This document shows, in pieces, positions 49,288-49,863 of a stretch of DNA of 49,863 nucleotides (positions are counted from its first letter, which is position 1; each line of letters opens with the position of its first letter). Origin of the DNA: Pedobacter sp. V48 (GTDB lineage: Bacteria; Bacteroidota; Bacteroidia; Sphingobacteriales; Sphingobacteriaceae); contig NZ_AWRU01000034.1 in assembly GCF_000523515.1 (NCBI RefSeq), positions 326,644-376,506 on the forward strand, given 5' to 3'. A program made the translations under genes and the position numbers. Under the pieces are notes generated by a model that was not told the DNA's origin, made no database searches, and saw only the letters and a list, made by a program, of their open reading frames with translations.

Positions 49288-49863
49288 CTATTTATTCATT
49301 AATGCCGCATTGAAGTCGACAAAGAGCCGAAATAAATCCTGATATTCTGTTAATGGAAGGGTTTTAGGCCGGTCGTAAATATCATGATACGCATTTATGC
49401 CTCCAGTGGTGTAAATAAAAAAGGCAGGAACATTTTTCTCAGTGAAAAAGTAGTGATCGCTATTTGCCGCCTTGCCTCTTGAATTGATCTTTTTCAGGTA
49501 TTTGTTTTTATCGTTGAGTTGATTTAATAATGAAAATTCCTTTTGGTGGATTGTTGCATTTACAACGGTAATGCCTGTTTCTCCTGTTCCTACCATATCA
49601 ACATTAATTAGAAATCTGATTTTTTGGAGCGCAAGCAATGAATGCTCTGTAAAGTATTTGGATCCAAGTAATCCCGCCTCTTCTCCGGCAAAGCAAATAA
49701 ACGCCATTGTGTAGGGTTGTGGATTGGCGGCGTAGTATTTTGCCAGAGATAGTAAAAAAGAAATGCCACTGGCATTATCGTTGGCCCCGGGGAAATAGGT
49801 TTTGTTGCCCATACCACCTAAATGATCGTAATGAGCAGTTATAACCAATATGGAATCTTGTTT
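49288..49863 (-). CDS. M28-family zinc aminopeptidase (5' end beyond window)
   Basis: The frame is open to the right edge (192 codons), so the N-terminal part is missing. The M28 metal ligands are visible: His in ITAHYDHLGG, bridging Asp in GANDNASG, catalytic Glu-Glu in CFAGEEAGLLGS, Asp in INVDMVG, and His in NSDHYFFTEK. Such enzymes remove N-terminal residues from peptides and are commonly exported. The in-frame TTG at 49848 is inside the conserved core and is not the start. Confidence 0.92.
   Translation of the reverse strand, partial: KQDSILVITAHYDHLGGMGNKTYFPGANDNASGISFLLSLAKYYAANPQPYTMAFICFAGEEAGLLGSKYFTEHSLLALQKIRFLINVDMVGTGETGITVVNATIHQKEFSLLNQLNDKNKYLKKINSRGKAANSDHYFFTEKNVPAFFIYTTGGINAYHDIYDRPKTLPLTEYQDLFRLFVDFNAALMNK

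Noticed and set aside
1..49863. tRNA genes, CRISPR arrays or insertion sequences
   Set aside because: No cloverleaf ends with TTCRA loops, no regularly spaced repeats and no transposase frames were seen on either strand by eye; a tRNA scan would be the decisive check.

Overview
The window reads as chromosome of a Bacteroidota bacterium, most likely Sphingobacteriaceae (Pedobacter-like). That placement is an inference from low GC, many protein families typical of the phylum (DUF2911, DUF6249-like, ECF sigma/anti-sigma/adhesin triads, large CHASE3 hybrid kinases beside CheB/CheR), the virtual absence of Shine-Dalgarno sequences, frequent TTG or GTG starts, and recurrent TAnnTTTG -7 boxes. Genes are tightly packed on both strands. 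I found no tRNA or rRNA gene, CRISPR array, insertion sequence or prophage.

Layout. 1-5.5 kb: a truncated DUF6249-like membrane gene, a Crp/Fnr-type regulator followed by an SMR exporter, an ECF sigma factor with a small membrane partner and its own ECF-type promoter, a DUF2911 protein, and a leftward overlapping trio (histidine kinase, DinB-like protein, hotdog thioesterase). 5.5-8 kb: gltX and a zinc metallopeptidase. 8-15 kb: a six-gene signalling operon (REC-kinase, 1195-residue CHASE3/GAF hybrid kinase with three receiver domains, single-domain REC, CheR, CheB, single-domain REC) closed by a strong terminator. 15-20.6 kb: an M49-like lipoprotein peptidase, an AmiD-like lipoprotein amidase, glnS, a stand-alone B12-binding mutase subunit and a crotonase. 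20.8-27.5 kb: a sigma-54 response regulator, a PAS kinase and a REC-PAS kinase-like protein without its phosphoacceptor His, followed by AI-2E, YtxH, holin-like and unknown genes. 27.5-32 kb: aspS and a second ECF sigma/anti-sigma/beta-repeat protein operon. 32-40.5 kb: TerC, NA37 nucleoid protein, MHS transporter, RlmI-like methyltransferase, LysE, csaA-tadA, sodA, a second Crp/Fnr regulator and a VOC protein. 40.5-49.9 kb: oxyR, fcl, a trmB/ATL/CMD/tag repair cluster, polA, a UPF0173-type hydrolase, YbaB and a truncated M28 peptidase.

The most notable signals are these. (i) A methyltransferase/methylesterase pair (CheR/CheB) sits in an operon with no chemoreceptor, next to a hybrid kinase whose coiled coil carries a pattern like chemoreceptor methylation sites. 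(ii) A kinase-like protein has Glu where the phosphoacceptor His should be. (iii) Two Crp/Fnr regulators are each followed by a dyad placed about 41-44 bp upstream of the inferred transcription start, and the difference between the dyads parallels the difference in the recognition helices. (iv) Both ECF sigma genes carry matching AAC/GTCATA promoters, the first apparently giving an almost leaderless mRNA. (v) A secreted protein has a Gln-Tyr repeat every 18 residues.
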